A DNA stretch of 43,035 bases from an uncultured Ignavibacteria bacterium (GCA_937872315.1 CALMST010000191.1:1-43035), one strand, 5' to 3'; positions 6,602 to 15,846 are shown, counted from the first letter of the stretch. Notes: generated from the letters alone by a model not told the origin. Numbers and translations: made by a program.

Positions 6602-8449
6602 TTAATTATCTTCCGGATCCGGAAGTTCGAGTATCTTTATATTACCGATCGCATTTCCGGCAATACCTTTAATTGAGCCGTGCATGGCACCTGTGCTTAT
6701 AAGAACTTTTCTGATCTGTTTCTCTCTTGAGTTCCAGATCTTTTCCATTGCTGTTTTTTCTTTGTTAAGATCATTGAGCATACCGTGAAATCCTTCCACA
6801 ATGGTTTCCACCTGTCTTGCAAATTCATTACTTGTAACATAGCTGTACAGCATTTCCATCTTATCTCCTTTATTTTCCTGAACGGATTTTACGGAGTGAG
6901 TCATGATAAGCATTTCTCTTAAAACCAGCGCAAGACTCTTTATCTCGTTGAAATTGCAGATCCATACACCCTGTTTCATACCGAACTTTTCCATATCGGA
7001 TGGCATTGTTTCGGTAACAATTACAGCTATTTCCGCCTGTTGAATTTTCTGGTCATCCTTAAGTTTCTCAATCCATTTTTCACTGAAAGCCTGGGTTCTT
7101 TTACTCTCGTAAATTATCTTACCGCATTCCTGCTGAAGATTGTTTCTGACAAGCTGAATTGCATCAGCTCCGCGTTGTCCTTTTTTGATCTCGGATATAT
7201 TGTCAAATGGAAAATTATTCCTGAGATATTCTTCCAGAGCCAGCTCCTGCACTTCTCCCTGCAGCTGCTGGGATCCCTGCTCGGCTTTCTTTTTTAATTC
7301 GTCAATTAATTTTTTCTGATCTTCAAGCATTTTTTCATACTCACGGTTTTTCATTTCGTTTTTTTCCTGTTCTACTTTCACAGCTTTTTCACGGATCTCT
7401 TTTTCACGGTTGAGCAGCTGTTTCTCAAGATCAAGTTTCAACTGTTCTTCCCTGTCAAGCGCTTCCCTTTGCTGATTGAGCATTTCAATCTCTTTTCTTT
7501 TCAGAAGATCAATATTCCTTTTTTGTTCTTCCAGTTTCTTTTCATATTCTTCCTCTTTTAACTGTGATTCTTTCAAAGCCTCTTCTTCAATTAATCTTGC
7601 TTTCTCCCGCATCTGTTTTTCCATTTCAATTCTGAGATGACCGGTTTGCTCGAGCAGTTCTTTTTCCTTATTAACCAGTTCTTCTTCTCTTTTGCTCTTT
7701 TCTTCCAAAAGTTTATTCTGCTCAGCTATTTTCTTTTCATATTCAATGCTTAATAACTCATTCTTTTCCTTTTCCTGAAGTTTAGTTTTTTCTTCAATAT
7801 CTTTGAGTTTTTCTGACATCTTCTTTTCCATATCGATCCTGACCTGTTCTGCTTTTTCTTTAAGTTCCCGCTCACGGCTCATCATCTCAAACTCTTTCTT
7901 ATCAAATTCCGCAATGATCCTAGTCTGATTTTCAAGCTGTTTCTGATATTCTTTCTGCTTCAGCTCATTCTTTTCCTGTTCACGCCGGATCGCTTTAGCT
8001 TCTATCTCTCTGGATTTGTCCAGCATTTTTTTTTCAAGATCAATATTAAGCTGATCTTCTTTTTCTCTGAGTTCTCTTTCTTTATTTAAAATCTCAACTT
8101 CCTTTTTTTTGAGCTGAAGATTTTCCTTGGTCTTTAATTCACTGTCCTGTTTAATTTTGAGTATTTCAAATTCCAGATCTTTTTTTGCTTTAAATTCAGA
8201 TTCTTCAGTTATTTTTTTTCTTTCCTGGATCAGTTTTGACCTGATTATGTCATCCTGCTCTTCTTTCAGTTTTTTGATCCTGAGCAGTTCTTCATCGGCA
8301 GCTTCTTTTTTTAATTTCAAAACAGAAAGCTCTTTAGATAATTTTTCGGTGTATTCCTGTTTCAGGCTTTCTTCAGCCTGATGTTTAAAGACCTCATCAA
8401 CATCGATCTGTTCACCGCAATTCGGACATTTTATGGTTGTTTGTGACAT
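6602..8449 (-). CDS. DUF2130 protein with zinc ribbon and repeated coiled coil
   Basis: The 615-residue protein has three parts. Residues 1-24 hold a half zinc ribbon (CPNCG at 8-12). Residues about 28-390 are one long, highly charged coiled coil. Residues about 395-560 are the DUF2130 domain (EYLRNNFPFDNISEIKKGQR, GADAIQLVRN, IIYESKRTQAF). Asp429 and Glu448-x-Lys450 fit a PD-(D/E)xK nuclease-like site, so a nucleic-acid role is plausible; the function of the family is not established to my knowledge. The coiled coil contains four tandem copies of a 69-residue unit (see the repeat entry), which makes this protein longer than the DUF2130 members I know of. It is monocistronic, ends facing the msrB transcript, and has an ATG start with an AT-rich leader. 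Confidence 0.88.
   Translation of the reverse strand: MSQTTIKCPNCGEQIDVDEVFKHQAEESLKQEYTEKLSKELSVLKLKKEAADEELLRIKKLKEEQDDIIRSKLIQERKKITEESEFKAKKDLEFEILKIKQDSELKTKENLQLKKKEVEILNKERELREKEDQLNIDLEKKMLDKSREIEAKAIRREQEKNELKQKEYQKQLENQTRIIAEFDKKEFEMMSRERELKEKAEQVRIDMEKKMSEKLKDIEEKTKLQEKEKNELLSIEYEKKIAEQNKLLEEKSKREEELVNKEKELLEQTGHLRIEMEKQMREKARLIEEEALKESQLKEEEYEKKLEEQKRNIDLLKRKEIEMLNQQREALDREEQLKLDLEKQLLNREKEIREKAVKVEQEKNEMKNREYEKMLEDQKKLIDELKKKAEQGSQQLQGEVQELALEEYLRNNFPFDNISEIKKGQRGADAIQLVRNNLQQECGKIIYESKRTQAFSEKWIEKLKDDQKIQQAEIAVIVTETMPSDMEKFGMKQGVWICNFNEIKSLALVLREMLIMTHSVKSVQENKGDKMEMLYSYVTSNEFARQVETIVEGFHGMLNDLNKEKTAMEKIWNSREKQIRKVLISTGAMHGSIKGIAGNAIGNIKILELPDPEDN
7292..8107 (-). repeat. Four tandem 69-residue coiled-coil repeats in the DUF2130 gene
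   Basis: Residues 115-183, 184-252, 253-317 and 318-386 align as copies of one unit: (K/R)(K/R)E-x-E, then a hydrophobic pair, RELxEK, a (I/L)(D/E)(L/M)EK(K/Q) segment, EKNE(L/M), EYEK and an Ile/Leu-rich end. Copies 1, 2 and 4 are exactly 69 residues (207 bp); copy 3 lacks 4 residues. The copies have diverged, so this is an old duplication. Confidence 0.85.
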
Positions 8450-8728
8450 ATGAATTATTATTTCAGAAATGTAAATTAAAACTTAACTTAATCACTCTCG
8501 GGTAAAAATTAAATACAATTTAAATTAAAATTTGTTTATTTGTAAAAGTGCTGTCCCTTCTGCTGCTTTAGAACTGCCCGATAACAATAAATTGCCTCTA
8601 AGTCTCGAAGACTCTAAGAGGAAAATTTTAAAATAACTTAACATTTTATCTACATCGTGGTGGGTAAAATAGAATTTGATAAAAACTGGTACATAAACAT
8701 ACACTTAATGGTGGAATTTTTTTGGAAT
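8450..8728. other. Gene-free spacer with one hairpin
   Basis: 279 bp between the lipoprotein stop and the DUF2130 start, both minus strand. I see no ORF. It holds an imperfect hairpin at 8595-8621: outer arms CCTCT/AGAGG and inner arms AGTCT/AGACT around CGA. No T-run follows on either strand, so it is not a classical terminator; it may be a REP-like or RNA-processing element. Confidence 0.5.
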
Positions 8729-9046
8729 TTAGAACGGGTCTAAAAGAGCAACAGTAATAATTACGCCTGCCACTAAAGCGAACCCATATAAAATCCACAT
8801 AAGATTTTTTTTAGATTTTGTTTTTTCGGAGTCAGGTCCGGAATTCTCTTCCATATATTTTTTACATTCCCGGTCTTTTATCTTAAAATATTCTAATTCA
8901 CTATTTGTCATTTTTTTAGTTTCCATTTTCAAAAGTTTCTGATAGGTTAAATCCATACAGGGTGACTCGGAATATTCTTTAGGTTCGAGAGAAGAAGTAC
9001 ATGAATAAAAGACCAATGATGTGAATATTAAAATAAAAGTCTTCAT
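8729..9046 (-). CDS. Small lipoprotein with C-terminal membrane segment
   Basis: The 105-residue protein starts with a lipoprotein signal peptide; the lipobox LVFYSC puts the acylated Cys at residue 16. A polar, Lys/Glu-rich middle (about 20-75) is followed by a C-terminal hydrophobic helix (ILYGFALVAGVIITVALL), so it could be held at both ends. I do not recognise a family. It is isolated: 279 bp from DUF2130 and divergent from tmk, with a 126-bp shared upstream region. Confidence 0.6.
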   Translation of the reverse strand: MKTFILIFTSLVFYSCTSSLEPKEYSESPCMDLTYQKLLKMETKKMTNSELEYFKIKDRECKKYMEENSGPDSEKTKSKKNLMWILYGFALVAGVIITVALLDPF

Positions 9047-9172
9047 TAAAGAAAGTTTTTCTTAATTATAATAAAATCCGGATTTAAAATTGAATAAAGC
9101 AGCATTAAAAAATAGTCAAATTTTGAAATTGTTTTGAGTAAGTTTAGTTTGTAATTTAATCACAAATAATAT

Positions 9173-9790
9173 ATGTTTATAACATTCGAAGGAATTGACC
9201 TCAGCGGTAAATCAACACAGATTATACTTCTAAAGGAATATTTAAATTCAAAGAGGAAAAAAGTCATAACAGTAAGAGAGCCCGGCGGTACACAGATATC
9301 CGAAAAAATACGTGATATTTTACTCGACAAGAAAAATCTGAATATGGAATATCTGACAGAGTTTCTTCTATTTTCTTCTTCAAGACACCAGCTTACGAGG
9401 GAAGTGATAATTCCGAAACTGAAGCAGAAATATTTTGTCATCAGCGACAGGTATTATGATTCATCAACTGCTTATCAGGGATATGGAGGAATGATCGAAC
9501 TTAAAACGATCAGAAATGTTAACAACATTGCTTCCGGTAGTTTGACACCTGATTTAACTTTTCTGATCAATATCAGTATAGAGGAATGCATAAAAAGAAA
9601 GAAACTGATGAATAAGACAGAAGACAGGATCGAGCAGAAGAAAGTGTCATATTTTAATAAAGTAATAAAAGGTTATTTACAGATCGCAAAAAATAACAAA
9701 AACAGATTTGTTGTTATAGACGGCACAAAACCAATTCAGGAAATTCACTCAGAAATTATTTCCGTAATAAAATCAAAAGTTAAAATTTAA
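9173..9790 (+). CDS. tmk: Thymidylate kinase
   Basis: Tmk phosphorylates dTMP to dTDP for DNA synthesis. The 205-residue protein has the P-loop FEGIDLSGKST at residues 4-14, the REPGGTQISEKIRD motif that binds dTMP, the ISDRYYDSSTAYQGYG motif with the DR(Y/W) pair, and a C-terminal region with NKTEDRIEQ. DLSGKST in place of DGSGKST is a common variant. Length matches bacterial Tmk. There is no clear Shine-Dalgarno. The protease gene follows after 3 bp, so they are probably cotranscribed. Confidence 0.96.
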   Translation: MFITFEGIDLSGKSTQIILLKEYLNSKRKKVITVREPGGTQISEKIRDILLDKKNLNMEYLTEFLLFSSSRHQLTREVIIPKLKQKYFVISDRYYDSSTAYQGYGGMIELKTIRNVNNIASGSLTPDLTFLINISIEECIKRKKLMNKTEDRIEQKKVSYFNKVIKGYLQIAKNNKNRFVVIDGTKPIQEIHSEIISVIKSKVKI

Positions 9791-9793
9791 TAC

Positions 9794-11461
9794 ATGAAAA
9801 AGGTAAAATTCAAAACAAAAATCATAATCCCATTATTGTTGGTATTATTATCGGGATTTCTTATCGGGGCAAATGTTGCAGGTGATGATGATCTTTATGA
9901 AAAGATCAACAGAAACATGGATCTTTTCGGACAGGTCTATAAGGAAATAGCGCTTAACTATGTAGATGAGATAGATGCCGATAAGTTCATCACTGCAGGC
10001 ATAGACGGAATGCTGGCTACACTTGATCCTTACACGGTTTATATTGATGAAAATAACCGGGATCAGATAGATCTGATCACAACCGGAAAATACGGAGGTG
10101 TAGGAATAACGGTGAGCATAAAAGACAGCATGATTTTCGTCACAGAGGTGATGAACGGATATGAAGCGCAGAAAAAGGGAATGAGGGTAGGTGACCGTAT
10201 AGTCAATATCGGAGGGACAGATCTCAGTGATGTGAAGGTAGATAAATTAAGAATGCAGATAAGAGGTCCGATCGGGACGGATATCACAGTAAAAGTTTTA
10301 AGAGACGGTGAAGAGATCGATTTCAATCTTACCCGTCAGGAGATAATTCTTAAGAACGTTTCATATTTTGGTTATCTTGAGCCTGTTGATAAAGGAATCG
10401 GTTACATTAAGCTTGACAGATTTACAAACATTTCCGAAAGTGAAGTTGAGAATGCCATAAAGTTACTGAAATCAGAAGGGGAGCTTAAAGGACTGGTTCT
10501 GGATCTCCGAGACAACGGAGGTGGATTGCTTGATGCTGCAATAGGAATATTGAATAAGCTGGTTCCGAAAAACAGTTTACTGGTTATTACAAAAGGAAAA
10601 AGATCGGATTCAGAGAGGAAGTTTTTCTCAAAGGAAGATCCGTTACTACCTGCAGATGTACCTCTGGCAGTACTCATAAACGGAAACACAGCATCAGCAT
10701 CCGAGATAGTAGCAGGCGCTGTGCAGGATCTGGACAGGGGAATAATAGTAGGGACAACATCTTTTGGAAAAGGGCTTGTTCAGCAGATAAAGGATCTGGA
10801 TAAACGAGCGCAGATGAAAATAACCGCATCAAGATATTTTACTCCGTCCGGAAGATGGATACAGGAGAAGAATTATTTTAAGGAAAACAAATACGGAGTT
10901 TTCATAGACAATGACAAATACAATCAGACAGATTTCAAGACTATAGGCGGCAGAACGGTTAAATCATACGGCGGTATAACTCCTGATGTGGAAGTTGTAA
11001 CAATTCCCGAAAGTGAAATTCACACAGCATTAATGAAAAAAGATATGTTCTTTAAATTTTCCGATAAATATATTTCATCAAATCCGGGATTGGCCGTTGC
11101 TGTTCCAAGCGATGAAATGTTTGAACAGTTCAAAACTTATCTTGTGGAAAATAATTTTAATTATGAATCCCAGATCGAAAAAAAGCTGAAAGAGATCGGT
11201 GAAATAGCCTCTGAGAAAAAGTATGAAATAAATATTAATGAACTTCTTGATAAAGTGGAATCAGAAGCTGAAGCAGGTGAGAAGAAAGAAATTGATATGG
11301 CAAAAGAAGAAATATTGAAGAGCATTGCCATGGAAATTAACGCTAGGGTCATTACCGAATCAGAGCAGATAAAGGAAACATTTTCATTTGATACACAGCT
11401 GCAGGAAGCTGTCAGTATTCTGGAAAACAAGCCGGAATATAACAGCCTTCTCGGGAAATAA
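9794..11461 (+). CDS. S41 family C-terminal processing peptidase (CtpA/Prc type)
   Basis: A membrane-anchored periplasmic protease that degrades or trims proteins from their C-termini. Residues 9-27 form an N-terminal signal/anchor. The PDZ domain lies at about 98-175 (GVGITV, GMRVGDRIVNIGG), followed by the S41 core with the DLRDNGGGLLDAA motif (237-250). The Ser-Lys dyad is Ser301 in NTASASEIVAGA and Lys326 in TSFGKGLVQ; the 25-residue spacing matches Prc/CtpA. After the core come about 190 residues including a charged helical tail (430-555), longer than the shortest Ctp forms. It follows tmk by 3 bp. Confidence 0.95.
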   Translation: MKKVKFKTKIIIPLLLVLLSGFLIGANVAGDDDLYEKINRNMDLFGQVYKEIALNYVDEIDADKFITAGIDGMLATLDPYTVYIDENNRDQIDLITTGKYGGVGITVSIKDSMIFVTEVMNGYEAQKKGMRVGDRIVNIGGTDLSDVKVDKLRMQIRGPIGTDITVKVLRDGEEIDFNLTRQEIILKNVSYFGYLEPVDKGIGYIKLDRFTNISESEVENAIKLLKSEGELKGLVLDLRDNGGGLLDAAIGILNKLVPKNSLLVITKGKRSDSERKFFSKEDPLLPADVPLAVLINGNTASASEIVAGAVQDLDRGIIVGTTSFGKGLVQQIKDLDKRAQMKITASRYFTPSGRWIQEKNYFKENKYGVFIDNDKYNQTDFKTIGGRTVKSYGGITPDVEVVTIPESEIHTALMKKDMFFKFSDKYISSNPGLAVAVPSDEMFEQFKTYLVENNFNYESQIEKKLKEIGEIASEKKYEININELLDKVESEAEAGEKKEIDMAKEEILKSIAMEINARVITESEQIKETFSFDTQLQEAVSILENKPEYNSLLGK

Positions 11462-11506
11462 GAATATTAATTCCCGGGTATATGTAGATTCAATAAACAT
11501 AATAAA

Positions 11507-11523
11507 TTTCCGTTAAGCGGAAA
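11507..11523. other. Small inverted repeat before purK
   Basis: TTTCCG-TTAAG-CGGAAA is a perfect 6-bp stem with a 5-nt loop, about 20 nt upstream of the purK TTG and 45 nt after the protease stop. It is followed by AATAACC, not a T-run, so a terminator is not convincing. It could be an operator or a translation-affecting hairpin. Confidence 0.25.
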
Positions 11524-11543
11524 ATAACCATAAGTATTTAAAA

Positions 11544-12665
11544 TTGAAAATTGGTATAATCGGCGGTGGTCAGCTTGCAAGAATGATAATGGAAGGATGT
11601 TACAAATTCGGGTTTGAATTTTATATACTTTCAAAAGAGAAGGATTCTCCTGCGGGGCAGATCACGAATAATGAATTAACGGGAGACTGGAATGATGAGG
11701 AATGTTTAAAGAAATTCAGTGAAGCATGTGATATTATTACACTTGAGAACGAATTCATTGACCATTCAAAAATAGAATTTCTCGAAAGACTTGGCAAGCC
11801 TGTATATCCTGATTCGCGGCTCATCAAATTGATACAGGACAAACTTTATCAGAAGGAAACCCTGAAGAAACTGAACATACCCGTTTCGGATTTTTGCAAG
11901 GTTGATTCTACTGAAGATATAATTGAATTTGTCCGGAAAAATAATTATCCCGTCATGCTGAAATCCAGAACAATGGGATATGACGGTAAAGGAAATTTTG
12001 AAATTGGATCTGAAAATGACATTGAAGAAGCCTGCAAAGTATTATCCGGAAGAGGTGAACTTATGTGTGAAAGGTTTGTAAGATTTGATAAAGAGATAGC
12101 GACCCAGGCAGTGAGAAGCAGGTCAGGTGAAATTAAGATCTATCCGGTTGTGCAGACAATTCAGAAAGATCACATCTGCAAATATGTAATAGCAACTAAA
12201 AACCAGTTCAGTGAAATAAACGGTAAAGTAAAAGACATTGCAGAAAAGATCCTTACAGAAACAAATTATACTGGTGTGATGGGAATAGAGATGTTCCTAA
12301 CGGGAAATGAGATTCTCGTTAATGAGCTCGCGCCAAGAGTTCATAATTCAGGACATTATACTATCGAAGGAAGCAGGGTTTCACAGTTTGAAAATCATAT
12401 AAGAGCAGTACTGGACATGCCGCTTGGTGATACATCTCTGAAGTCTGATAATGCAGTCATGATAAATATATTAGGAGAAAGAGACGGTTTAGCCGAAACC
12501 AAAGGGATTAAGGAAGTATTAAAAAATAAAAACAGTTATATTCATATTTACGGAAAAAGAGAAACAAGGAAAGGAAGGAAAATGGGTCACATTACCGTAT
12601 TATCTGAAGATCCGGCTCAGGCAATGTCTCTGGCAAATCACAACAGGGAAAATATTTTTATATAA
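11544..12665 (+). CDS. purK: N5-carboxyaminoimidazole ribonucleotide synthase PurK
   Basis: PurK uses ATP and bicarbonate to carboxylate AIR in purine synthesis, passing N5-CAIR to PurE. The 373-residue protein opens with IGIIGGGQLARM, the PurK N-terminal motif, and carries the ATP-grasp core: PVMLKSRTMGYDGKGN for ATP binding, GVMGIEMFLTGNEILVNELAPRVHNSGHYTIE for metal/ATP, and a C-terminal MGHITVLSED. The start is a TTG placing MKIGIIGGG at the N-terminus as in the family. No purE is adjacent, which is unusual since the two are often paired. It is followed by an SPFH gene after 33 bp. Confidence 0.95.
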   Translation: MKIGIIGGGQLARMIMEGCYKFGFEFYILSKEKDSPAGQITNNELTGDWNDEECLKKFSEACDIITLENEFIDHSKIEFLERLGKPVYPDSRLIKLIQDKLYQKETLKKLNIPVSDFCKVDSTEDIIEFVRKNNYPVMLKSRTMGYDGKGNFEIGSENDIEEACKVLSGRGELMCERFVRFDKEIATQAVRSRSGEIKIYPVVQTIQKDHICKYVIATKNQFSEINGKVKDIAEKILTETNYTGVMGIEMFLTGNEILVNELAPRVHNSGHYTIEGSRVSQFENHIRAVLDMPLGDTSLKSDNAVMINILGERDGLAETKGIKEVLKNKNSYIHIYGKRETRKGRKMGHITVLSEDPAQAMSLANHNRENIFI

Positions 12666-12698
12666 TATTTAAAAAAGAATAAAAGAAAGGAATTTATC

Positions 12699-13634
12699 AT
12701 GATATCATTTATAATTTTTCTGATCCTTGCGATAATTATTTTATCAATAATAAAAGGTCAGACACAGCATAATTTATCGCTTCAAAAGATATTGAATAAT
12801 GTCAGAATTGCGGCCGGGGTTGGAATTCTTGTTGCAGTATTATTTTCGTTCATAAAGCAGATCGGTCCGGGAGAAGTAGGGGTGCAGGTACTTTTCGGAA
12901 ATGTGCAGGACAGGATATTAAGGAGCGGACTGAATTATATTAATCCTCTTGTGGAAGTGGAAGTTCTTGACATCAAGACACAGGCATACACAATGAGCGG
13001 CTCGAATGACAAAGATATGAATGAAGTAAGAAGCAATAAAAGTGATCCAATTCAGACACTTTCAGCTGACGGACTTACGCTGCTTCTTGACGTAACCGTC
13101 TGGTACAGATTAAGCGCAGATGATGCTCCGAATATTATCAGGAATATTGGTGTGGATTATGAATCAAAGATCGTTTTACCTGCGATCAGAACAGCGATAA
13201 GAGATGTTGCTGTAAATTTTCCCGCAAATGATATTTACTCATCAAAAAGAGATGACTATGTAAATGAAGTAGCGCTCAAACTAGAAAACTCTTTTGTCGG
13301 CAGAGGTTTGATTCTTGAGAAAGTTCTTTTGAGGAATGTAGAATTGCCGCTGAAAGTAAGGGAAGCCATAGATGAAAAGATCTCAGCAGAGCAAAGAGCA
13401 CAGCAGATGGTATATGTGCTTCAGAAAGAAAAACAGGAAGCGGAGAGAAAGACCATTGAAGCGGAAGGTGTTGCAGAAGCTCAGAGAATTATTAACAGCA
13501 CAATAAGTAATTCATATCTTCAGTGGAAATACATCGAGACTTTGAAAGAGCTCGTAAATTCCCCGAACAATTCTTTTGTCATAGCTCCTTACGATCAGAA
13601 ATTAACACCTATGCTAAATTTTAATCAGAAATAA
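12699..13634 (+). CDS. SPFH/prohibitin-family membrane protein (HflC-like)
   Basis: The 311-residue protein has two N-terminal hydrophobic segments (2-19 and about 37-54), then an SPFH/band-7 domain beginning GPGEVGVQVLFGNV and continuing with LRSGLNYINPLVEVEVLDIKTQ, and a coiled region rich in Ala/Glu (EKISAEQRAQQMVYVLQKEKQEAERKTIEAEG at about 225-260). This is the prohibitin-like arrangement; such proteins form large membrane rings that act as scaffolds or hold proteases such as FtsH in check. An AGAAAGGA Shine-Dalgarno lies before the ATG. It ends 1 bp before the DUF2007 gene. Confidence 0.9.
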   Translation: MISFIIFLILAIIILSIIKGQTQHNLSLQKILNNVRIAAGVGILVAVLFSFIKQIGPGEVGVQVLFGNVQDRILRSGLNYINPLVEVEVLDIKTQAYTMSGSNDKDMNEVRSNKSDPIQTLSADGLTLLLDVTVWYRLSADDAPNIIRNIGVDYESKIVLPAIRTAIRDVAVNFPANDIYSSKRDDYVNEVALKLENSFVGRGLILEKVLLRNVELPLKVREAIDEKISAEQRAQQMVYVLQKEKQEAERKTIEAEGVAEAQRIINSTISNSYLQWKYIETLKELVNSPNNSFVIAPYDQKLTPMLNFNQK

Positions 13635-13635
13635 A

Positions 13636-13893
13636 ATGGTAGAAGTATTTGAGACATATGACCCAATGATTGCAAATCTTGTTAAGGCAAAACTAAATGA
13701 TGAAGAAATTCCCTTCAGAGTAACCGGTGATTACAACATTGCCATGTCTATGGAAACTTTCAATACACCGATCGGAAGGATAGCTTTGAAAAGACCGATT
13801 AAATTTTTTGTTCCTGATAGTATGACAGAGCTTGCAAAGGTTGCAATAAATACTGATAAGTCATCATTTATGGATGATGATCTGGAATATTAA
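13636..13893 (+). CDS. DUF2007 domain protein
   Basis: The 85-residue protein MVEVFETYDPMIANLVKAKL followed by NDEEIPFRV matches DUF2007 (putative signal-transducing protein), a small beta-alpha-beta fold in which the N-terminal strand and the helix that spans an inherited 'two-source' pattern (covering xxAxxxKxxLExxGI) are preserved. It has no membrane segment. Starting 2 nt after the SPFH stop, it is almost certainly cotranslated with that protein. Its molecular role is unknown; many family members are acidic at the C-terminus, as here (SFMDDDLEY). Confidence 0.8.
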   Translation: MVEVFETYDPMIANLVKAKLNDEEIPFRVTGDYNIAMSMETFNTPIGRIALKRPIKFFVPDSMTELAKVAINTDKSSFMDDDLEY

Positions 13894-13941
13894 TTGCTGT
13901 TGAAAAACAGGAAGATAATTTTTTATGCATAGAAATTGAAC

Positions 13942-15261
13942 ATGAAAAATAAAAATTTAATTATATATCTTTCATCAATATTAATTCTTATTGTTATTCT
14001 TTTTAACAATGAGATCTTTTTACGGGATAAAACAAATTCCGAATACGAAAGCAGGGTTATTGAATCAGGATTCGGATCGAATTCAAATATATCAGATTTA
14101 AATAAATTGGCTAAAAAAACAAAAGTAAAAAAAGATTCAACCAGGAAAAGCACTTATCTGGAGATTCACTATGATGCAATTCTGGCTGATACCCACAATG
14201 ATTTTATATGGAAAGTTTTTGACAAAGGCGCAGCTTTTGGGATACGAAACTCCAATACTCAATCGGATCTCCCAAGGCTTAAAGAAGGCGGTGTTGATGT
14301 ACAGGTTTTTGCCATATGGATCCCGATGAATATGATCAGAAGTTCCTATAATTTTGTAATAGGCCAGATCAGCGCTTTAAAAAACATTGCATCGGAAAAT
14401 TCCTCTGATCTGGAATTCGCAAAAAGCTATGCAGATATAATAAGAATTACAAATGAAAAAAAGATCTGCGGTCTTATGGGAATTGAAGGCGGCACGGCAA
14501 TAGGAAATGATCTTGATAATATAAATGTTTTTTTTGATCTGGGAGTAAGATATATAGGACTTACCTGGAACAATTCGAACCTGATCTCTTCATCAGCCCG
14601 TGATGCGGTAGAAAAAGGAAAAGCCGGAGGTCTTTCAGATTACGGAATTCAGGTCGTTAAGAGAATGAACGAAACGGGAATGCTGATAGACGTTTCACAT
14701 CTCAGCGAAAACGGATTCTGGGATGTTATAGATAATACTGCGTCACCAATTATAGCTTCCCATTCCAACTGTTATTCGATAAATCCGCATTTCAGAAATC
14801 TTACTGACGAACAGATACTTGCCATTGCGGAAAACGGAGGATATATCGGAATTAATTTTTATGATAAATTCCTGGATAAGGATGCGGACAAAAACCGAAC
14901 TCTTAATGCTTATCAGAAATATGCTGAAGAACTCAACGAGCTTAATAATAAATATGGTGATGATCTCATTAAATACAATGAAGAGCGGGAAAAATTCCTC
15001 GAAGAGCATAATATATCGGGAGGAACTTCTATAGATAAAGTGATCGAACACATAGATCACATTAAAAATCTTGCCGGCATAGACTGTGTAGGATTAGGTT
15101 CGGATTTTGACGGAGGCATCACACCTCCCAATGAACTTTATGATGCCAGTACATATCCATTGATCACAAAAAAATTATACGAAAAGGGATACAGCGAGGA
15201 AGATATTAAAAAAATTCTGGGTGGAAATTTTTTAAGGGTTTTCAAGAAAGTTTGCGGTTAG
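13942..15261 (+). CDS. Membrane dipeptidase (peptidase family M19)
   Basis: A zinc dipeptidase of the renal dipeptidase family. After an N-terminal hydrophobic anchor (about residues 4-22) the M19 motifs appear in order: ADTHNDFIW (His-x-Asp zinc ligands), GLMGIEGGTAIG (bridging Glu), LIDVSHLSENGFWDV and PIIASHSNC (His ligands), and VGLGSDFDGG (Asp). About 440 residues is normal. I use the ATG at 13942; a TTG two codons earlier is also possible but adds nothing. An insertion of about 45 residues rich in Asn/Lys/Glu (about 310-360) sits before the last motif. The protein probably faces the periplasm and cleaves dipeptides, including D-amino acid or dehydro-forms in some relatives. Confidence 0.93.
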   Translation: MKNKNLIIYLSSILILIVILFNNEIFLRDKTNSEYESRVIESGFGSNSNISDLNKLAKKTKVKKDSTRKSTYLEIHYDAILADTHNDFIWKVFDKGAAFGIRNSNTQSDLPRLKEGGVDVQVFAIWIPMNMIRSSYNFVIGQISALKNIASENSSDLEFAKSYADIIRITNEKKICGLMGIEGGTAIGNDLDNINVFFDLGVRYIGLTWNNSNLISSSARDAVEKGKAGGLSDYGIQVVKRMNETGMLIDVSHLSENGFWDVIDNTASPIIASHSNCYSINPHFRNLTDEQILAIAENGGYIGINFYDKFLDKDADKNRTLNAYQKYAEELNELNNKYGDDLIKYNEEREKFLEEHNISGGTSIDKVIEHIDHIKNLAGIDCVGLGSDFDGGITPPNELYDASTYPLITKKLYEKGYSEEDIKKILGGNFLRVFKKVCG

Positions 15262-15319
15262 AAAATTACCTTATTCCATCTGAATATTTCTAAAGGATTT
15301 AAATATTTATTTTTACATA

Positions 15320-15829
15320 TTAAGCAGCTTCAGGGTCCACACCCAGCCAGCAATTTACAGTATTTAATTTTACTCCCAGAATTTTTAAATAAATGAACAG
15401 CTGCATTCTGTAAGCAGTCAGATGTTTAACGCAGGTATTTATAAGTGCTTCACCAAGAGGTATTTTTTCCTGATTTGGCATCATTACCATTTTATCCAGC
15501 AGATCTTTGTCGGTGAATTTTTCAAATAACTTTTTAATATCATCCAATTGCTGTTTCATCTCTTCCGGAAAATCAGGGGTTTGCATTTTTTTTGCTTTTT
15601 CAGAATACTCCTGGTAGAATTCATAGTTTGGTGAATCATCATCTCCGTCCATAAAGGTCTTTAATGTACCTACACTGCACCAAGTAATGTATCTCAATAG
15701 ATCATTAATTGTTCTTGTTTCTTCAGCCGGTTTAAAATCGAGCTTACCTTCCGGAATCTTTGAATAAAGATGATCAATTATATGAAATTCATCTTCAATT
15801 GCTTTAAGGATCTGTTCTTTGTTAGTCAT
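15320..15829 (-). CDS. DinB-like four-helix protein
   Basis: The 169-residue protein matches the DinB/YfiT-like four-helix bundle: an N-terminal helix EDEFHIIDHLYSKIPEGKL, the FKPAEETRTINDLLRYITWC segment, and the C-terminal CVKHLTAYRMQLFIYLK helix. Typical members bind a divalent metal with three His. Here the second-motif His is replaced (LLRYITW where LxHxxW is usual), leaving His in the first and third motifs, so metal binding may be weakened. Function is unknown; some relatives are thiol transferases. It lies 17 bp after uvrB and may be cotranscribed. Confidence 0.75.
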   Translation of the reverse strand: MTNKEQILKAIEDEFHIIDHLYSKIPEGKLDFKPAEETRTINDLLRYITWCSVGTLKTFMDGDDDSPNYEFYQEYSEKAKKMQTPDFPEEMKQQLDDIKKLFEKFTDKDLLDKMVMMPNQEKIPLGEALINTCVKHLTAYRMQLFIYLKILGVKLNTVNCWLGVDPEAA

Positions 15830-15846
15830 TTTGCTAAAGGTTTAAA

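Noticed and set aside
7040-8381. Plus-strand ORFs rich in Ser, Phe and Leu
   Set aside because: They are the reverse strand of the Lys/Glu coiled coil in the DUF2130 gene.
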